Counted from the stretch's first letter, positions 25,415 through 35,384 are shown. The stretch is 64,000 nt of DNA from JABDFW01 sp035550215 (GCA_035550215.1 DASZPM010000026.1:62001-126000); one strand, 5' to 3'. The notes: generated by a model not told the origin, from the sequence alone. Numbers and translations: made by a program.

Positions 25415-28400
25415 TTATTCCGCTACGCCGGTATTGTTAACCGGTTTTGTGTACAGCCATTCACTCCTGTCAAGCACACGGTTACCTGTAATTACTTCGT
25501 TGCAGGTATTACCGTCATACAACCTGCCGTTTTTCATTACATACTTAACGGTATTGGTATTACGTATATTTTCCAGCGGGTTTTTATCCAATATTACAAG
25601 GTCGGCTAATTTGCCTGCCTTAATACTGCCCAGGTCATTGTCAAGCCCAAGCCCCGTGGCGCCTAATATGGTGGCAACCCGCAGCACATCAAAAGGCTTC
25701 ATGCCGCCTGAAGCCATGGCCCACATTTCCCAATGGTAGCCAATGCCGTTAAACTCCCCATGACTGCCAATGCCCGCAAGGCCACCTGCTTCAACAAGCG
25801 CTTTCATTGTTTTGGCGTGTTTGGGAAATACCTGCTCTTCAGGCATAAACCAGCCGGCTTTTACACGCCTTGTTTTGCCTGCCACTTCTTCATAAGGAAA
25901 GAAGTATTGCACTTTGGCATCGTGGTAGGGGTTTTCTGTTTCCCAGAAATAATTTTCAGCAAAAGGGCCGCCGTATGATACCAGCAGCGTGGGGGTAACG
26001 CATATATGCGACTGGGCCAGTGTTTTTATTAAATCACCATACAGGGGATAAACAGGTATAGCATGTTCATGGCCGGGATAACCATCCAGCAGGTTGGTGA
26101 TATTAAGTTTTATATTTAAGCCGCCTTCAGTAGTTGGCATTAACTGCTGGTTGCGTGCTGCCATTATTATCCATTCACGCTGCTGCCTGTTGCCGGTAAG
26201 GTACATTTTAATGTACTTTGTGTGATAGTATTTGCTGTACTGGCTTAATATATCTTCTGCCTGCGCAGAATCTTTAATATTATAATCCCAATAGCCAACA
26301 CCAGGCCCTGTTGAGTATATGCGCGGGCCAAATACTTTGCCGGCTTCTACTTCGTCACCGTATGTAAGCACATCAGTAGTGGATGTTTGCGGGTCGCGCG
26401 TGGTGGTAACACCATAGGCAAGGTTTACCGCGTACTTCCATACCTGTGTTTTATGCACCGTCCATTGCGGCCACATGTGAGAGTGTGTGTCAACAAACCC
26501 CGGCACTATGGTTTTACCGCTTACATTAACCGTTTTGGTGCCACGTGGTATAGTAAGGCTTCCTTTTTTACCCACTGCCTTTATGCGGTTGTTTTCAATC
26601 AAAATATCACCGTCTTCAATTACTTCGTCCCCTTCCATAGTGATAATACGCGCACCACTTAACAATACGTTGCCCTCCGGCATGTCTTTAGGATAATACA
26701 CTTTTACCTGTGTTTCTGCCGCCTCGTACACAGCATCTTTTTTTGCTGTTTTTTTGGCAGTAGTGTCTGTTGCTGTTTTTGCTGTTGATGAATCGGTTGC
26801 TTTCTTCGTCGTGTCAGCCTTCACCAAAGCCAGCGAGTCGGCAATATGCTTTTTTGCAGTCTTAACGCTGTCATCAAACGCTTCTGCCGCATCTACGTCG
26901 TAAACAAAATGCGCATTACCCAGGCTCCAGTGTACTTTCTTTCCGTCACCCTCCCAAAAAGGAAATTCGCCGCCCAGCTTAGTCAGTTTACGGGCGGGCC
27001 ATTGCGCATTGTCGGCATTGGCCAGCGATACATTCACTACCTTACCTGTTTTGGGCACTGTAGCTACGTATATTTCATTATTTATAAGCACCAGGGCACG
27101 GTTGCCTTTGGGGCTCATGGTTATTTGTGCTGCAGGCGAAGGCTGGCTTACTTCGGCGGCGCCTGCATCCGCTTCGCTCATCAGGCAGTTATCCACCGTT
27201 ACTTTGCCATCTTTCATTATACTTATGCCATAAGTGGTTATGCCGGTAAAATGGGCAACTGCTTTTTCGTCTGTTCCATCCCATTTAATTGATACTACAT
27301 TACCGCCGTCTTTATCAAAATAAATACGGTCTTCGCCTTCTACAAAGTGCGGGTTATACTTGCCAATAGCCCTGTCAACTACTGTAACATCGCCGCCATT
27401 GGCGGGCAGCCAGCAGATAACGTCTTCCGCGTTGTCATAACCCGGTTCAAACGAGGCCTTATATTTCTCTTCCGGTGTACGGAGAAATACGATGCGTTCT
27501 CCCTTAGTATCAAATACTACGTCGTGGTAAAACGCAGACTCTGTAGTCAGCTTTTGCGGGTTAGCTTTGCCCGTTACATTTACCGTATACAGTGCGCCAC
27601 CCTGTGCCGACCATGTTACAAACGCCAGGCTCTTGCCATCGGGGCTCCACGCAGGCTCTGCTTCTGTAAAATCATTCGTGGTAAGGCGTTTGGGTGTACC
27701 GTTGGGGTAATCCATTACATAAAGGCGGTCAAGCACCGTAAATGCCAGCATCTTGCCGTCGGGAGAAGGCGCCGCGTCCCTTATTTGCGTGGCAAGGCTG
27801 TAAGCCGTGTCTTTTACGGGATATTTGAATTGCAGTGCCGGCCCAAGCTCCAGTTGCATGTTTACTGTAAAAGGTATCTCGGTTGGGCTGCTCCCGTCAA
27901 TAGGTATCATGTGAATTTTGCCACCGTAGGAAGCAACTACTGCCTTGCTGTCCGGCGTAAATGCCATGCCGGGCAGTACGCCCATGGTTGCGATAGATTC
28001 CTGGTCATCACGCTGAACGGGGTATGCCAGCCATTTTTCATCACCTGTTTCAAGGTTGCGCAATACCAGCCCGGTTTTATCTTCAAAGCGGCTGCCATAC
28101 ACCAGCCATTTGCCGTCTTTTGACAGCACCGGTGTAAATGCGGAGCCATAGCGTGAAGTAATGATGGTAACCTTACCGTTGTTCCTGTCAAACATACCCA
28201 ACTGGTATTGCGGCAAGGCGGCATTGTAATTCCACGGGCCTGTCCTGCTGCTGAAATAGATAAACCTTCCATCCGGGCTTACAGCAGGGTCTATGGTTTT
28301 TAAATTGGGAAAACCGTCAATTAACTGGGTACCGCCGCCGCCTTTTTTGTACACCATGTACAACTGCACGTTCAGTTTGCCTTTTGAATAAACAATATAA

Positions 28401-28903
28401 TCGCCGTCAGGTGTCCAGCAGGCCATAGGCACATTCTGATCTGTTTCTTTTGTAACCTGTACAGTGTCTTTCTTCTCAAAATCAATCCACCAAACGTTTT
28501 CACAGCCACTGCGGTCTGAGCTGAACAGCAGCTTTTTACCATCAGGGCTAAACCGTGGGTGGGAATCAAATGCGAGGCCCTTAGTAACCGCCGTGGCCTC
28601 GCCGCCGGTAATAGGCATGGTATAAATATCGCCCATCATGTCAAAAGCGATTGTTTTACCATCAGGACTAACATCGAGCGAAGTCCATGTGCCTTCAGCG
28701 GTATTAAATGAAATAGTGCGCTGTGGTTTTAAGGGCAGGTTTTTGTACTGCTGGTACTTGAATGAGTCTTTTTTTGTTGAGTCGGTAACAGGCCCTTTGC
28801 CATAATAATTTTTATTGGCAAAGGATGGGGTTGCCATACCTAAAGCAACAAATAAAAAAATACCTGTTGCAAATACTGCAGTTAGTTTAGTTATTTTAGT
28901 CAT
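25415..28903 (-). CDS. Secreted TolB-like propeller fused to an amidohydrolase
   Basis: A 1162-residue protein with a signal peptide (TKITKLTAVFATGIFLFVALG). Residues about 50 to 700 are WD40-like PD40 repeats (ISPDGKTIAFD, FSPDGKKLLFSSDRSG, WTPDGDYIVYSKG, VSPDGRFIYFSSRTG) that form one or two beta-propellers. A Thr/Lys-rich linker follows. From about residue 750 there is an amidohydrolase domain with the metal-binding DTHSHMW, VTPTLLVSYGG and an end motif GSIKAGKLADLVILDKNPL. Such proteins are common in Bacteroidota and probably hydrolyse peptides or amides outside the cytoplasm. The ATG at 28903 is chosen because of the signal peptide. Confidence 0.88.
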   Translation of the reverse strand: MTKITKLTAVFATGIFLFVALGMATPSFANKNYYGKGPVTDSTKKDSFKYQQYKNLPLKPQRTISFNTAEGTWTSLDVSPDGKTIAFDMMGDIYTMPITGGEATAVTKGLAFDSHPRFSPDGKKLLFSSDRSGCENVWWIDFEKKDTVQVTKETDQNVPMACWTPDGDYIVYSKGKLNVQLYMVYKKGGGGTQLIDGFPNLKTIDPAVSPDGRFIYFSSRTGPWNYNAALPQYQLGMFDRNNGKVTIITSRYGSAFTPVLSKDGKWLVYGSRFEDKTGLVLRNLETGDEKWLAYPVQRDDQESIATMGVLPGMAFTPDSKAVVASYGGKIHMIPIDGSSPTEIPFTVNMQLELGPALQFKYPVKDTAYSLATQIRDAAPSPDGKMLAFTVLDRLYVMDYPNGTPKRLTTNDFTEAEPAWSPDGKSLAFVTWSAQGGALYTVNVTGKANPQKLTTESAFYHDVVFDTKGERIVFLRTPEEKYKASFEPGYDNAEDVICWLPANGGDVTVVDRAIGKYNPHFVEGEDRIYFDKDGGNVVSIKWDGTDEKAVAHFTGITTYGISIMKDGKVTVDNCLMSEADAGAAEVSQPSPAAQITMSPKGNRALVLINNEIYVATVPKTGKVVNVSLANADNAQWPARKLTKLGGEFPFWEGDGKKVHWSLGNAHFVYDVDAAEAFDDSVKTAKKHIADSLALVKADTTKKATDSSTAKTATDTTAKKTAKKDAVYEAAETQVKVYYPKDMPEGNVLLSGARIITMEGDEVIEDGDILIENNRIKAVGKKGSLTIPRGTKTVNVSGKTIVPGFVDTHSHMWPQWTVHKTQVWKYAVNLAYGVTTTRDPQTSTTDVLTYGDEVEAGKVFGPRIYSTGPGVGYWDYNIKDSAQAEDILSQYSKYYHTKYIKMYLTGNRQQREWIIMAARNQQLMPTTEGGLNIKLNITNLLDGYPGHEHAIPVYPLYGDLIKTLAQSHICVTPTLLVSYGGPFAENYFWETENPYHDAKVQYFFPYEEVAGKTRRVKAGWFMPEEQVFPKHAKTMKALVEAGGLAGIGSHGEFNGIGYHWEMWAMASGGMKPFDVLRVATILGATGLGLDNDLGSIKAGKLADLVILDKNPLENIRNTNTVKYVMKNGRLYDGNTCNEVITGNRVLDRSEWLYTKPVNNTGVAE

Positions 28904-29059
28904 GGTATAATTGTGTACAGGCAAAATAAATAAACCAGCCCACATTTTGATGTTGCAGGCCAACCTTTATTTTAAGCGGCAACACAAAGTGTATTTTGCC
29001 GAACAGTTGCCAGGCGTAAATGGATTATATTGTATATTACGTGCTAACATATAACTGCT

Positions 29060-29923
29060 ATGATAATATTTATTTGGTGTGTACTTGGCATACTGGGAGT
29101 GTGGTTTTGCTATTACCTGTTTAATGACTTTAGCCGCCACCGTAACAGCCTTGAAAAAGTGAGCTGGGTTAAAACGGGTATTATTGGTTTTGTAGTAAAT
29201 TTTTTTGATACGCTGGGCATAGGCGCTTTTGCCCCGCAAACAGCTTTGCTGCGGTTTACAAAACAGACAGAAGACAAGCACATGCCGGGTACACTAAATG
29301 TTGCCAACACCCTGGCAACGCTTGCCGAAGCAGCCATATTTATACACATTATAATTGTTGACCCGGTAACACTTATCGTAATGCTGGTGGCTGCTACCAT
29401 AGGCGCTGTAATTGGCGCCGGCATAGTGGCTAAGTTTTCTGAACGGAAAGTGCGGCTTACCATGGGCATAGCTTTGTTTGTTACGGCCTGTTTTATGTTT
29501 GCCAATAAAATGCAATGGATACAGGGCAGCGGCACCGCCATTGGGTTATACGGGGTAAAACTTGCCATAGCGGGTATAGTAAATTTTATTTTGGGCGCTT
29601 TGATGACTGCGGGCATTGGGTTGTATGCACCCTGTATGGCGCTGGTATTTGCGCTGGGCTTATCACCCAAGGTTGCTTTTCCCATCATGATGGGCTCATG
29701 CGCTTTTTTGATGCCACCGGCCTCTGTTAAGTTTATAAAAGAGGGCGCATACAACCGCAAAGCCGCGGTTGGCATGGCAATACCCGGTATAGTTGGTGTA
29801 CTGATTGCCGCGTTTATAGTAAAAAGCCTGAATATTGAAACATTGCGCTGGGTGGTAATAGGCGTGGTGTTATACACTTCTGTTACCATGCTGATGGCCT
29901 ATTTCAGAAAGAAGGCCGCCTAA
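29060..29923 (+). CDS. TauE/SafE family (TSUP) membrane transporter
   Basis: A 287-residue integral membrane protein with about eight helices. Both halves carry the TSUP pattern: FVVNFFDTLGIGAFAPQTALL in the first and ALMTAGIGLYAPCMALVFALGL in the second, each with the conserved G-x-G/P motif. TauE/SafE proteins export or import sulfite, sulfoacetate and other sulfur or organic anions; the substrate here is not indicated by its neighbours. Its stop lies 3 nt from the stop of the convergent serine dehydratase gene, with no terminator in between. Confidence 0.88.
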   Translation: MIIFIWCVLGILGVWFCYYLFNDFSRHRNSLEKVSWVKTGIIGFVVNFFDTLGIGAFAPQTALLRFTKQTEDKHMPGTLNVANTLATLAEAAIFIHIIIVDPVTLIVMLVAATIGAVIGAGIVAKFSERKVRLTMGIALFVTACFMFANKMQWIQGSGTAIGLYGVKLAIAGIVNFILGALMTAGIGLYAPCMALVFALGLSPKVAFPIMMGSCAFLMPPASVKFIKEGAYNRKAAVGMAIPGIVGVLIAAFIVKSLNIETLRWVVIGVVLYTSVTMLMAYFRKKAA

Positions 29924-29926
29924 GCT

Positions 29927-31501
29927 TCAACACACTTTAAAAAAAGCCGCCGGTTGCTCAAGGTTCGCCTCAATTTCCTTCGCTGCTTTTGTAATGGAAA
30001 GGCCGCCAAGATTGGTGCAGCGCAGGGTGTGGTGTATTTCGTTGCCCACGGCCTGCATGGTTTCAATCACCTCGTCCAGCGGGATTAGATATTTATAACC
30101 CGATAGAGCCATGTTGGCGCAGGACAAAGCGTTGCTTGCCGCCATAACATTCCTGCCCAAACAGGGCGCTTCAACCCTGTTGCCTATGGGGTCGCAAATA
30201 AGCCCCAGTGAATTTTGCAACGCCAGCGATGCAGCGCCCAGGGACTGCTCTAAGCTACCACCCGCCATGCCCACCAATGCTGCAGCCGCCATACCACCAC
30301 CAGAACCTGTTTCGGCCATACAACCGCCTACTTCTGCGGCAAACGTGGCATGCGCTGTAATAAATACACCGGTTAACCCTGCCGCCAGCATGCCTTTCAC
30401 CACATCATCTTCCGGCAGGCCCATAGCATCAGCAGTGCCAATTAAAGCGCCGGGCAAAGCGCCGCAACTTCCCGCTGTTGGGGCCGCTACAATTACCCCC
30501 ATGCTGCTTTTGGCTTCCATCATCGCAGTTACATACATTATCACCGTATTATTTACATTGCCGCCAATAAGCCTGTTTTGTTCCATCTGTGTTTTAAACA
30601 GCGGGCTTTGGCTGGGCAAAATGCGGTCACCATAGTGGGTGCCTTTCAGGCCGAGTTGTATGGAATTAGCCATAATGCGCACAATGGCACGCATTTTTTC
30701 AAACACTTCTTCGCCGGTAATATTTCCCCGCGCGCTTTCATACGCAACAGCAAGCTGCCACAGGGCCAGGTTTTTATTTTCGTTATACGCCAGCATTTCA
30801 CCGCAGGTTATAAACGGCACTTCCAGGTCTTTTCTTGACATAACCGGCAATACAGGTGAAAGCTGCTTTATAAACAGCACCTCATCCATCGCCATTAATT
30901 CGTTATACAACCCTTCCGGCAAAAACCGCTGCGCTTTTATTTCAATAAAATCAATATCGCCTTTGTGCAATGTTATTTCATCATACGCAAAAGCATTTTG
31001 CAGAAATTCAACGATATTATTGGGTGATGTGCAGTACACAAGCGTTTCAAAAAAATCGCCCTGCATGGCTACAGGCGCGCCGTCAATTTCAATCACTTCA
31101 ATCATACCACCGCCGGTTGAAATAGCCGTAAGCCTGCGGCTTTCAACCTTATTGCTCATGGTCAGCTTATAGGTATTGGGGTGCGTAGCGCCAATATCAT
31201 GTATTTCAATCTCCGCGGTAATACCTGCTATGTGCATAAATTTCTCCGATTCCGGCAGGCGTTCATCATACGCTTCCCAACCCAAAAAGCCGCCAAACAG
31301 CCCCATATCGCTGCCCTGGCTTTTATGCGTGGTGGCGAGGGAACCGTTGGGGTCAAACTCAATCAGCACATGCTGTATGTTACCGTCCACAAGGTCGCGG
31401 CATAACCTGCCTATGCGCAATGAAGCCGCGCAGTGAGAACTTGACGGCCCGCGCATTACAGGACCTATAACATCGTTAAAAATGCTGGGATAATTATTCA
31501 T
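29927..31501 (-). CDS. L-serine ammonia-lyase (iron-sulfur L-serine dehydratase), single chain
   Basis: This enzyme deaminates L-serine to pyruvate and ammonia with a [4Fe-4S] cluster. The 524-residue protein joins a beta-type N-terminal domain (IGPVMRGPSSSHCAASLRIG) to the alpha-type catalytic domain: VIVAAPTAGSCGALPGALIG, EVGGCMAETGSGGGMAAAAL and LICDPIGNRVEAPCLGRN. The Cys residues in the last three blocks are the likely cluster ligands. Both halves in one chain is the one-polypeptide form seen in many bacteria (SdaA-like). It is cytoplasmic and converges with the TauE gene. Confidence 0.9.
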   Translation of the reverse strand: MNNYPSIFNDVIGPVMRGPSSSHCAASLRIGRLCRDLVDGNIQHVLIEFDPNGSLATTHKSQGSDMGLFGGFLGWEAYDERLPESEKFMHIAGITAEIEIHDIGATHPNTYKLTMSNKVESRRLTAISTGGGMIEVIEIDGAPVAMQGDFFETLVYCTSPNNIVEFLQNAFAYDEITLHKGDIDFIEIKAQRFLPEGLYNELMAMDEVLFIKQLSPVLPVMSRKDLEVPFITCGEMLAYNENKNLALWQLAVAYESARGNITGEEVFEKMRAIVRIMANSIQLGLKGTHYGDRILPSQSPLFKTQMEQNRLIGGNVNNTVIMYVTAMMEAKSSMGVIVAAPTAGSCGALPGALIGTADAMGLPEDDVVKGMLAAGLTGVFITAHATFAAEVGGCMAETGSGGGMAAAALVGMAGGSLEQSLGAASLALQNSLGLICDPIGNRVEAPCLGRNVMAASNALSCANMALSGYKYLIPLDEVIETMQAVGNEIHHTLRCTNLGGLSITKAAKEIEANLEQPAAFFKVC

Positions 31502-31673
31502 GGCAACCCGGTATTACACCTTAAATTTAGGCAAAATGCGGGATTGAGGGCAGGGAAAGTTGGGATTGAAACAATTTGCGCTTGCGATAAAATATCAAAC
31601 CGCTTGATTTTAAGCAGTAAATATTAAGTGGCTATTTGCATGATCAATTTAAATTGCATCTAATTTTCGTGGT

Positions 31674-32354
31674 ATGCTACCCCGTTTTTTATTTGTTTCA
31701 AATACTAGGCATTGGGTTTACCGTGCTAAATCCTTGAACATCTTTACAGGCATCCTGATGTTAATAATAATCAATGCCGGGTGTGCCGACGTTAATACAA
31801 ACAGCAAATTGCCAACAGGCATTATTGAAGCTAATCATTATTTGAGGATGTCAATTTCGGTACGCCCGGAATCCGAAAAAAATGTTTTTGCCACGATAGC
31901 TTATAAAAACCTATCACCAAAAGACACATTTCTATTATACAAAAAATTATTACCCGTAAATGGGGAAATAAGGGAGAACATCTTTGGCATATTTGCGACA
32001 AAGAGCCTTAGCCCGGTAAAATATTGCGGCTATAAAAGTGGACTAGAATATTACCACGATTTTGCAATCAAGCCGGTTTTAGATACATCTTGTTTTATTC
32101 AACTGCTGCCCGGCAGAGCCATTTCTTACAAAACAAACCTTGCTGAGAGCTATAATTTTTCACCCCTGCTAAAAAAAGGGGAGCATGTTTTTGCAATAGC
32201 CTCGCGGATAGCTATGCCCCTGGTGAACATACAGTATCAGCATGTTTTTAGAATCGACACTTTAGATAATATATCAAAGCCGGTTTATTATTACATTGAT
32301 ATTTCAACCGGGCAAAATGCGGATTCGTTAAGAACAATATTTAGCGTTCCTTAA
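31674..32354 (+). CDS. Hypothetical lipoprotein
   Basis: A 226-residue protein of no recognised family. A hydrophobic stretch (LNIFTGILMLIIINAGC) ends in a lipobox-like A-G-C near residue 37, so the mature lipoprotein would be about 190 residues; a start nearer to this helix is possible. The rest is beta-rich (YLRMSISVRPESEKNVFATI, AFAIASRIAMPL-like stretches). The gene is visibly more AT-rich than its neighbours and has no partner on the plus strand, so it may be a recent acquisition. Confidence 0.55.
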   Translation: MLPRFLFVSNTRHWVYRAKSLNIFTGILMLIIINAGCADVNTNSKLPTGIIEANHYLRMSISVRPESEKNVFATIAYKNLSPKDTFLLYKKLLPVNGEIRENIFGIFATKSLSPVKYCGYKSGLEYYHDFAIKPVLDTSCFIQLLPGRAISYKTNLAESYNFSPLLKKGEHVFAIASRIAMPLVNIQYQHVFRIDTLDNISKPVYYYIDISTGQNADSLRTIFSVP

Positions 32355-32390
32355 GAACAAACTTCCTAAATATGCCCGCTGATTCCTGTT

Positions 32391-33485
32391 CTATTCCTCC
32401 CTCTCAAAATCATAGTAATACGACGCATACAAGCCAAATGCCAGCGCAAGCAATGCCATGCCCAATAAAATGCCGGGGTTATACAGGATGATAAAAAACA
32501 AAACAATCAGGATGGCGAATACCATACGCATAAATGCTTCCATGGTAGTATCGCCGGTAAAAAGAAGCGCATAGCACAATGATAAAAAACCCACGCCAAC
32601 AAGAAATATTTGGGCGTAGTCGCTCACAGAAAAATACAGCGGGTAGCCTTTCCACACAAACAGTAATTCCGGTAAAAGTAACACTATAATAGCCAGCAGG
32701 CTTTTGCCTGCCCGCCGTGTAACAGTAAAAGGAAAATTACGCTGCATTTGTAAAAACCAGTCTTCAAAATCTTTCATCTCCAGCAACAGCGCGCTGTTTG
32801 CTGCTGCCGCCACCATAAAGCATAGCAGCACCGGGCGAATATCGTAATGGTCAGGGTGGTACAGTTTTATAAATATGTATAAGAGGAACAACGAAAATAA
32901 TTTTGACATAAACAGCATTTGTTTGCGGTTATGCCAGGTATGGTATAACGGCAGGGAAAACAATGGCTTAGCCAGCCGTGTTTTAAGCGATGGCAGGGTA
33001 ATGTGCGCAAACTGCTGCCGCTGCAATACCCTTGTATATATAACAGGTGTTACACAAACAATGGCAGCATTAAAGAGTATTACTTCAGCGGCGCTGATAA
33101 AATATTGCCCGCGTACTGCCACAACTACAATAAACCCTGCGTATAAAAGCACGGGTACGTATACCATTAACTGCACAAATAATAGATAGGTGTAGCAGCG
33201 TATATACGGTACATTATGCAGGCAGTACAAAAATTGCTGCTGCGGGTGCCTGAGCTGTTTAACAACATAGTCAATACACCTGCCATTATATAGAAACCAC
33301 ACCAGCATTACAACGGCAAGAAAAGAGGGGTTTTTAATAATGCCGTCTGCCAGGCTGAGATGAAACTCAGCCACATTTACAGGAATACCAAACATTATAA
33401 AAAATACCAGTAAAAAAAAGCCGGTGTTTATCCTGTAAAAATAGTTAACAAGCACTCTTTGTAATATGGCAAGTACATTACTCAA
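32391..33485 (-). CDS. ABC transporter membrane subunit-like protein
   Basis: A 364-residue protein with about ten hydrophobic helices, such as FFLLVFFIMFGIPVNVAEFHL, LFVQLMVYVPVLLYAGFIVVV and VFAILIVLFFIILYNPGILLG. It has no obvious family motif of its own, but its start overlaps the stop of the ATP-binding subunit gene by 4 nt, so it is most likely the permease of that ABC transporter. The substrate is unknown. It probably forms a homodimer in the inner membrane. Confidence 0.75.
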   Translation of the reverse strand: MSNVLAILQRVLVNYFYRINTGFFLLVFFIMFGIPVNVAEFHLSLADGIIKNPSFLAVVMLVWFLYNGRCIDYVVKQLRHPQQQFLYCLHNVPYIRCYTYLLFVQLMVYVPVLLYAGFIVVVAVRGQYFISAAEVILFNAAIVCVTPVIYTRVLQRQQFAHITLPSLKTRLAKPLFSLPLYHTWHNRKQMLFMSKLFSLFLLYIFIKLYHPDHYDIRPVLLCFMVAAAANSALLLEMKDFEDWFLQMQRNFPFTVTRRAGKSLLAIIVLLLPELLFVWKGYPLYFSVSDYAQIFLVGVGFLSLCYALLFTGDTTMEAFMRMVFAILIVLFFIILYNPGILLGMALLALAFGLYASYYYDFEREE

Positions 33486-34117
33486 ATCGCCGCGTTTTTA
33501 ATAGTTTGTCCTTCAGCCAGCAGCGAAGAAGTAAATGATACGCCGCCTGAATAAAATGGCTGGTGAGAGGTGATAAGAAAGGATGTTCCCGCGCTGTGTT
33601 TTTGTTCTATCAGCGAACAAATGATTTCTACTGAAGCCACATCCACTGTTACAAGGGGCTCGTCAAGCAATATCCATTTTGGGCTGCCGATAAATGCAAG
33701 GGCGATGCTCAGCTTTTTAATCATGCCGCTGGAGTACGCGGCCAAAGGCTTTTTATAAGCATCAAACACATGCAATTGCTGCAATAAGTTTTCTGTTTCC
33801 TGCATATTGCCATCTTTAGCATGGCAGTAAAGCTTTACCAGTTCTTTAGCCGTTAAAAAACCGGGGTACAGTGGCTCGGTCTCGGCATAGTTAACCAGTT
33901 TTATAAATTGCCTCCGCTGCTTTTTTATGCTGAAGGCATTGTTAATGGTAATATCGCCTTTAAAAGGCAAAAGCCCCGCTATCATTTTAAGCAGGGTGGT
34001 TTTACCGCTGCCGTTTTCGCCACGCAGCCAAACAACGCCGTCGTTAAGCACAAAGCTGTTAATAGTTAACGCCGTATAAGCCCCATAGTCTTTTTGAACA
34101 TTCTCAAAATGCAGCAT
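33482..34117 (-). CDS. ABC transporter ATP-binding protein
   Basis: A 211-residue nucleotide-binding subunit. The Walker A motif is GENGSGKTTLLKMIAG, Walker B is KWILLDEPLVTVD, and the signature is YSSGMIKKLSIALAF, a variant of LSGGQ typical for short export-type ATPases such as CcmA or gliding-associated families. The D-loop and the switch His (LITSHQPFYSG) are present. It is the first gene of a two-gene unit with the membrane protein at 32391-33485. The substrate cannot be inferred. Confidence 0.9.
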   Translation of the reverse strand: MLHFENVQKDYGAYTALTINSFVLNDGVVWLRGENGSGKTTLLKMIAGLLPFKGDITINNAFSIKKQRRQFIKLVNYAETEPLYPGFLTAKELVKLYCHAKDGNMQETENLLQQLHVFDAYKKPLAAYSSGMIKKLSIALAFIGSPKWILLDEPLVTVDVASVEIICSLIEQKHSAGTSFLITSHQPFYSGGVSFTSSLLAEGQTIKNAAI

Positions 34118-34251
34118 GCGCTAAGTAAAACAAAAAATAGTTACATGGGAAGCCGGAGGGGTGTTTTATGAATTATTTAGGGGGATAAGCCGACAGGCAG
34201 TATGGGATATTTTTTGTGAGAAGCGGAATATTATCACCACCTGTTACCACC

Positions 34252-34284
34252 TTTCTGCATATACCGCCTGCTTGCCTACCTTTG
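34252..34284 (+). promoter_or_regulatory. Candidate promoter of the aldo/keto reductase gene
   Basis: TACCTTTG (34277-34284) is a perfect Bacteroidota -7 box. Nineteen nt upstream stands TTTCTG (34252-34257), an imperfect -33 element. The leader to the ATG at 34359 would be about 70 nt. Confidence 0.45.
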
Positions 34285-34358
34285 CAACTTTACTGTTACA
34301 CAGTTAAACGAAGTATTGTTTGTTCAGTTACAGGAAACATTTAAAACACTAACATACT

Positions 34359-35384
34359 ATGAAATACAAATTATTAGGAAGAAGCGGGTTGAAGGTATCA
34401 GAACTTTGTCTTGGCACCATGGGCTTTGGCACGGAGGCTGGCTGGGGCGCTGATAAAGAAACCAGCTTTGCCATTATGGACGCGTTTGCTAATGCCGGTG
34501 GCAACTTTTTAGATACCGCTAATATTTACAAACTGGGTACGAGTGAAAAGATTATAGGTGAGTTTGTAAGCCAGCATGACCGCGATTATTTTGTTATCGC
34601 CACCAAGTATTCGTTAAAGGATAATACCACTAACCCCAATGCAAGCGGCAATAACCGCAAGAACATGATGCGCAGCGTGGAAGCAAGCCTTAAACGTTTA
34701 CAAACGGATTTTATTGATGTGCTGTACCTGCATATATGGGACAATCTTACGCCTATTGACGAGGTATTGCGCGGTATTGACGACCTGGTGCGGCAGGGCA
34801 AGGTAAACTATGCCGCCATAAGCGATACGCCTGCATGGATAGTAAGCAAAGGCAACACTTTGGCAGAGCTGATGGGCTGGAGCCAGTTTATCGCGCTGCA
34901 GGTAGAGTACAGCCTTTTGCAGCGCAGCCCCGAGCGCGACCTTATACCAATGGCCAATCATTATGGCATGACGGTAACACCCTGGGCGCCGTTAGCCGGC
35001 GGCGCACTCACCGGCAAATATTTAAAAGGTGGTACGGGGCGTATTAAGCCTGAAAGCAACCGGCGCAATGATGATGCTATACGTATAACCAAAGAAGTGA
35101 TGGCCGTTGCCGAAAAAATTGGCGCGGAAGCCAGCCACGTAGCATTGCAATGGACACGCCAGCAGGGCTTTAACTGCATACCTATTGTGGGTGCCACAAA
35201 GCTTGCACAGTTGGAAGATAACTTAAAGATGGTAGATGTGGTTATACCGGAAGACGACATGGTGAAGCTGAACAAGGCAAGTGAGATTGACCTTGGTTTT
35301 CCCGGTAAATTTTTTAAAGAAGATGGGGTAAGGCAAAATAATTTCGGCGGGTTTTATGACAGGATTGAGAAGAGAAGCCATTGA
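34359..35384 (+). CDS. Aldo/keto reductase
   Basis: A 341-residue NADPH-dependent oxidoreductase. It begins with the family pattern MKYKLLGRSGLKVSELCLGT; the catalytic Asp and Tyr lie in FLDTANIYKLGTSEKIIG, Lys in VIATKYSLKD and His in DVLYLHIWDNLTP. The C-terminal cofactor region is CIPIVGATKLAQLEDNL. It belongs to the AKR branch with Tas/YajO-like proteins. A cytoplasmic role in aldehyde reduction is likely; the substrate is unknown. It has its own promoter and is divergent from the ABC transporter unit. Confidence 0.9.
   Translation: MKYKLLGRSGLKVSELCLGTMGFGTEAGWGADKETSFAIMDAFANAGGNFLDTANIYKLGTSEKIIGEFVSQHDRDYFVIATKYSLKDNTTNPNASGNNRKNMMRSVEASLKRLQTDFIDVLYLHIWDNLTPIDEVLRGIDDLVRQGKVNYAAISDTPAWIVSKGNTLAELMGWSQFIALQVEYSLLQRSPERDLIPMANHYGMTVTPWAPLAGGALTGKYLKGGTGRIKPESNRRNDDAIRITKEVMAVAEKIGAEASHVALQWTRQQGFNCIPIVGATKLAQLEDNLKMVDVVIPEDDMVKLNKASEIDLGFPGKFFKEDGVRQNNFGGFYDRIEKRSH

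Noticed and set aside
27347..28123. Open frame of 258 codons on the plus strand
   Set aside because: It is the antisense of the propeller part of the amidohydrolase gene; its product is Cys- and Arg-rich and unlike any folded protein.
29113..29889. Open frame of 258 codons on the minus strand
   Set aside because: It is antisense to the TauE/SafE gene, whose transmembrane motifs are clear.
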